From Myrica gale (Eukaryota > Streptophyta > Magnoliopsida > Fagales > Myricaceae), in assembly GCA_963930655.1 (NCBI GenBank), contig OZ005603.1, positions 14,221,001-14,285,000 on the forward strand: DNA of 64,000 nt, in the 5' to 3' direction. A model generated the notes under the pieces. That model worked only from the letters and a program-made list of their open reading frames with translations. It ran no database searches and was not told where the DNA came from. Positions 60,183 to 64,000 of the stretch are shown here, one piece after another; within the stretch, counting starts at the first letter, position 1; each line of letters begins with the position of its first letter. The translations under genes were made by a program, and so were the position numbers.

Positions 60183-60486
60183 TAATAGTTTCGTCACAAA
60201 AACTTTCCTCCGAGAATATGAAAAATCTATCTAGACGTGTGACCAAGTTATATTATAGTAGGTAAAATTATTATTTGCACGCGACAAGTTCTAATATTCT
60301 ATTGCTGTATGTGAGTTGTTGCGACCAAAATTAATTTGACATTAAAAAATTTGGTCCTAAAGCCTAATTTTTCTTGTAGTGTTTTATTTCCCCATAATTT
60401 TATTTATTTAATAGTGTGCTTCCCCATAATAGACAAAGGAATGTGGTATATATACTTTTACTCTATTTATCCAACTGGGCTGCCAT

Positions 60487-60850
60487 CAGGGCCGGCCCAA
60501 TATAATTGGGAAGCCTTAGGCAAAAAGTTAAATTTAATCATTTTTAATATAAAAAATTAATTTAATAAACTCTTAATTGTTTTTTCAATTAGAACCCAAT
60601 ATTTATATAGATAAAAAAAAACCAAAATCTGGTCATGGCTCCGAAAAGCCATAGTTTGATTAATTACTTCCTAATGTGACTTCCAAAAAATGAAAAGAAG
60701 GTTGACCTAGTTAATTAATTACATTTAAATGCAATGCTAATCGACCAAAAATATTTCATTTAGTAATTAAATTATGACTGACAGTAGATATCTATGCGGT
60801 CTTTGGGGTGGATTCTATGCAGCCCATGCCTACCCTTAAAACCGGCCCTA
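60487..60850. mobile_element. hAT-like MITE with GGGCCGG termini
   Basis: Left end CAGGGCCGGCCCAA; right end, in reverse complement, TAGGGCCGGTTTTAAGGG. The CAGGGCCGG terminus is typical of plant hAT elements, and the TTAGGCAA next to it resembles the element at 38555. The body is AT-rich and non-coding. No clean 8-bp TSD was found. The spacer 60183-60486 shows nothing. Confidence 0.55.
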
Positions 60851-61355
60851 ATTTGCATCTGTCCAGTCCTAAACAATAGCTAGGATATATCATAAGTCAC
60901 AACTCTATTTGCCTCATTTAAGTCTAAAGCCACAATTAATTTAAAAATTTTATCAAATAAAATAACCTCAGAATTATTTCTTTCTTCTCTATCGTATTAT
61001 CTCTCTTCATCTTTTTAACAATTCCTATAAAATTATATTTCTTGCTAATCAATTTTTTCACCAACTCCTATAAAATTATACTTTATTCACTATTTTCACA
61101 AAAAAATCCACTAAAATTATAATTTTCACAATTTTCACAATTTTTCTTAAATATTTCATTTAGTTAGAATTTACAAAGGCACCCAAATTAAATGTTTTTT
61201 TTATCAAATTGAAGAAAATCTGTACTGTTACCCTTGCCAATTTCTTTAGCCTCTCCTTTATTCTTGTCGTCTATTTCTTCCTTTCCTTTTATAATTATTT
61301 TTTATTTTTAAGCTTGTGTATCTCAGGCTGGCTTTTTTCTGTATATATATATATA
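60851..61355. other. AT-rich intergenic DNA
   Basis: T/A-rich with several AAAATTATA repeats (61025-61140). No gene seen. Confidence 0.5.
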
Positions 61356-62838
61356 CAGTAGTGGAATCAGGAATCCAATCGAAGGGGGTAGAACTCCTAA
61401 AGAAAAACAACAAAAATTTTTTTACTAAGTAATACAAAAAATATCTTAGAGTTAAAATATTAAAAATTAAGTACTAAAAACACTAAAAATATTGAAATAC
61501 ATGTGCCGTACTATTTGCTGATACTGAGAGGTAGCAATTGGATCCTTCGGGACTGCATATTCGGAAAACGTTGTAAAATAACTTCGTTCTCAATAGTTTC
61601 AAAATTTTTTCTCTCAATGTATATCATCAAACTATCATTTATTCATTCATCTCCTATCTTATTACGCAAATTAGTTTTAATAAACTTCATCGCAGAAAAT
61701 ACTCTCTCAACGGTTGCAGTCGCAACTGGTAAGACCTATATCAACTCAATCAGCTGATAAACCAATAGATATAGAGTATGTTTTATTTTCTCAACCATGT
61801 TCAAAGCAAGATCTTTAATATATTGAAGTTCAGAAAAAACACCATGACTTCTCACAAAATAAAATGTAGGTTCGAAGTTGATCTCTAAGCATAATATGAT
61901 CAATTCACAATTTTAGTTGTCCTGAGATAGCAGCTCCTGTTTATTATATCTCGTAATGCTCCCTTGTACTCTAATTTCGTTACTAGGATGTAAGAATAGC
62001 GTCGATAGCCTCGGCGATCGATCTTGGGATAGATTGAATGGAGCTAGGGCTGCAAAAGATTAAAGTATGAGATGAACTCAATGTATATGAGTGGATGAAT
62101 CAACTGAGGAGTGTAATGTAGTGTGTTATTGCTGGCGGATGAGGCAACATGTCATGATCAATTGTAAGATAGAGCGTGAGATAAAACACAACTCCATACC
62201 CCAATGGGAGGGGAAGAAGATTTTGAAATGTCTGGCCATATTTGATATATTATTTTCTAAGATATTTTGTTTCCATTCTACTAATTTAATTTCCTATTGA
62301 TCCTTGTGGTTCGTCTGAGTTTCGCAGCGATAAACATCAAACTATTGAATATTGTAGGGTTCACATTGTCCGATAATTAATATGAACAACAATAAATGTT
62401 ATATGTACTATATGATTTGTCTCTGCTTCTCCAAATTAGATGATCTAATTTGGTCAGCAAATTGGCCTTAAATTTTTCTTTGCTTCTTGAAAGCTCTTGA
62501 AGCAATTAAATCATACATTTTTTATGAATTTAAATTTATAAATCCATATAGATATATAGAGTAAAGTTTAATAAATCATAACCAAAGATAACAAAGGAAA
62601 AAGACTAACACAAAAAAATCAAAAAGCGAATTTCACTTCATTACGTACGAGAGTATTTATTTCACATTATGTACAATGAAATAAAAAAATTGAGGGCCTG
62701 GGCACCTCGGCAATTGAGGGTCGGGCTTAGATTGTTGGGGGCAGGTTGAGCTCTTAACACATATATTAAAAAAAATTGAAAATTTTTTCAGGCCATGGGG
62801 CCGGCTGTCCCCCATAGTCCACACGCGGTTCCACTCCT
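61356..62838 (-). mobile_element. hAT transposon remnant
   Basis: Ends resemble hAT termini: CAGTAGTGGAATC on the left, AGGAGTGGAACC on the right strand. Both abut TATATATA, which could be an 8-bp TSD but is low-complexity. The interior keeps only the transposase C-terminus. Outside that, 61760-62800 holds no readable transposase. Confidence 0.6.
61510..61740 (-). pseudogene. hAT transposase dimerisation domain fragment
   Basis: The minus strand reads ATVERVFSAMKFIKTNLRNK, then IGDE, stop, INDSLMIYIERKNFE, then VILQRFPNMQSRRIQL. This is the conserved C-terminal dimerisation (hATC) region. The stop after GDE replaces the usual Trp. Everything upstream is lost or unrecognisable. Confidence 0.85.
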
Positions 62839-63378
62839 ATATATATATATATATATAATGCTAATAGGGAAAATCAAGTTTGTCTACAATCTTATTTTTC
62901 GTCTCCAAAGTTTGTTGTCCGAATATTTTATATGATCATTAATCATATATATGTTTGCACGCCTTGCTTCCACCCAGTTCCTTTTTGGGTCCTACGATCT
63001 GGATTGTACTTGCTATTTGCGATCGATCGAAGCCGTGGCCAACATTTTAACCGGACAAAAACGCCAACAAAGAATCATATTATAGTATTACGCATATTCC
63101 TATCCGGTGCGGTTCGTTTTGGTGCCGTTCCAATCAACTGTTACCATCAACCACTTTTGTCTTTTCGTATCCAAATCTTCTTCTCTTCCCCGACCTTATT
63201 AATTTGTATTCGAGTCGCGATTCTATTCAGAGCAAACATCAATAATCACTGTATGAAGGAACGGGACGCAATTGGGAGAACAGGGTGGATACTGAAGGAG
63301 AATACAGTGCGCACGCAGTTGACTCCAAAAAAGTCAACAAGACACCTCCAAGCGTGGAAGACATTATCAATTATTCAA
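62839..63378. other. Intergenic, one unremarkable long frame
   Basis: A plus-strand frame of 160 codons (62932-63414) runs into the MITE. It has no recognisable motif or sensible ending and is judged non-coding. Confidence 0.4.
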
Positions 63379-63777
63379 ACGGAAAACATATTTTTCACTC
63401 ACAAACTATCATAATTTGTACACTTTGTACCATAAACTACCAATTTTGATATATTGCATCCTCTAACTACCAATTTTTGACATTTTACACTCTATGTCAA
63501 ATTTGTAGACTAAAATGACGATAATACCCTTTGACCTATTTTGCATATATTAAAGATATTGTTGTCAATTTATTAATTTATTAAGGGTATTATTGTCAAA
63601 TGAAGGGTGCAAAGTGTTTAATATTAGTAGTTGGAGTGTGTAATGTGTCAATGTGGGTAGTTTATGGTGTAAAGTGTCTAATATTGGTAGTTTAAGGGTG
63701 CAATATCTTAAAGATGATAATTTGAAGTGCAATGTGTCACTACTTTGATAGTTTAAGGATGAAAAGTGTATTTTTCC
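63379..63777. mobile_element. 399-bp MULE-type MITE with internal subrepeats
   Basis: Flanked by perfect 9-bp duplications ATTATTCAA (63370-63378 and 63778-63786). The two halves are inverted (GGAAAAC.. on the left, GGAAAAATACAC on the right strand). Each arm is built from ~40-bp subrepeats around AAACTACCAA and CACATTGCAC-like words. The centre has a palindromic AATACCCTTTGAC / GGGTATTATTGTCAA pair. No coding. Confidence 0.82.
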
Positions 63778-63794
63778 ATTATTCAACTACCCAT

Positions 63795-64000
63795 CCCTTT
63801 CTTTCTTTAGCGTAATTACACAAATATCTACGAGACACAACTGGCCTAGCTACTCACCATTCATAAACACTACCCTTTCTTTCTTTAGCGTAATTACACA
63901 AATATCTACGAGACACAACTGGCCCAGCTACTCACCATTCATAAACACTACCCTTTCTTTCTTTAGCGTAATTACACAAATATCTACGAGACACAACTGG
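63795..64000 (+). repeat. 78-bp tandem repeat running off the window edge
   Basis: Units beginning CCCTTTCTTTCTTTAGCG start at 63795, 63873 and 63951, exactly 78 bp apart. They are almost identical (one substitution seen, GGCCTAGC / GGCCCAGC). The third unit is cut by the end of the window. Confidence 0.92.

Noticed and set aside
61503-61757. Plus-strand 84-codon frame
   Set aside because: Antisense to the hAT dimerisation domain, which is clearly on the minus strand.

Overview
The window is nuclear DNA from a flowering plant, most likely a woody eudicot. The evidence is intron-rich genes with GT-AG introns, plant-type gene families (an E-class PPR protein, a CCC1-type cotransporter, a GIP/MZT1 protein, SNU13), AT-rich intergenic DNA and a dense load of plant transposons. 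The species cannot be named from the sequence alone.

Four apparently intact host genes are seen. SNU13 (13813-16134, +, 5 exons, 128 aa) and a GRS1-like mitochondrial PPR RNA-editing factor (16859-19255, -, one exon, 798 aa) are convergent. The cation-chloride cotransporter CCC1 (21813-35124, +, 13 exons, 986 aa) follows, then GIP1/MZT1 (37779-38006, +, 75 aa), a gamma-tubulin complex subunit. They serve unrelated housekeeping roles: snoRNP/spliceosome, organelle RNA editing, ion homeostasis and microtubule nucleation. There is no operon-like logic.

The rest is mainly transposable elements. The left 13.5 kb holds two related Sirevirus-like (Ty1/copia) LTRs, a three-copy kilobase tandem array, a SINE candidate and a long-inverted-repeat element. 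That element carries a dead receptor-like cytoplasmic kinase fragment and is itself split by one of the LTRs. CCC1 intron 4 holds a 5'-truncated LINE. From 39.5 to 47.6 kb a degenerate LINE was hit by three later insertions, each with a readable target-site duplication (TSD): a solo LTR (CACTT), a 527-bp MULE MITE (TATAAATAA) and a 1.43-kb Pack-MULE (ATAGTTTTA) that captured a RARE1-like PPR gene fragment. A TRIM retrotransposon and a second LINE piece follow.

From 49865 to 60182 lies one very large (10.3 kb) PIF/Harbinger element. It has matching 15-bp termini and TAA duplications, a decayed DDE transposase, a decayed Myb/SANT-like ORF1 and an unexplained extra ORF with its own TATA box. The right end carries hAT remnants, a MULE-type MITE and the start of a 78-bp tandem repeat running off the edge.

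No undescribed multi-gene system was found. The most unusual things are the nested, TSD-resolved insertion stack, the Pack-MULE, the oversized Harbinger element and the scrambled long-inverted-repeat element.
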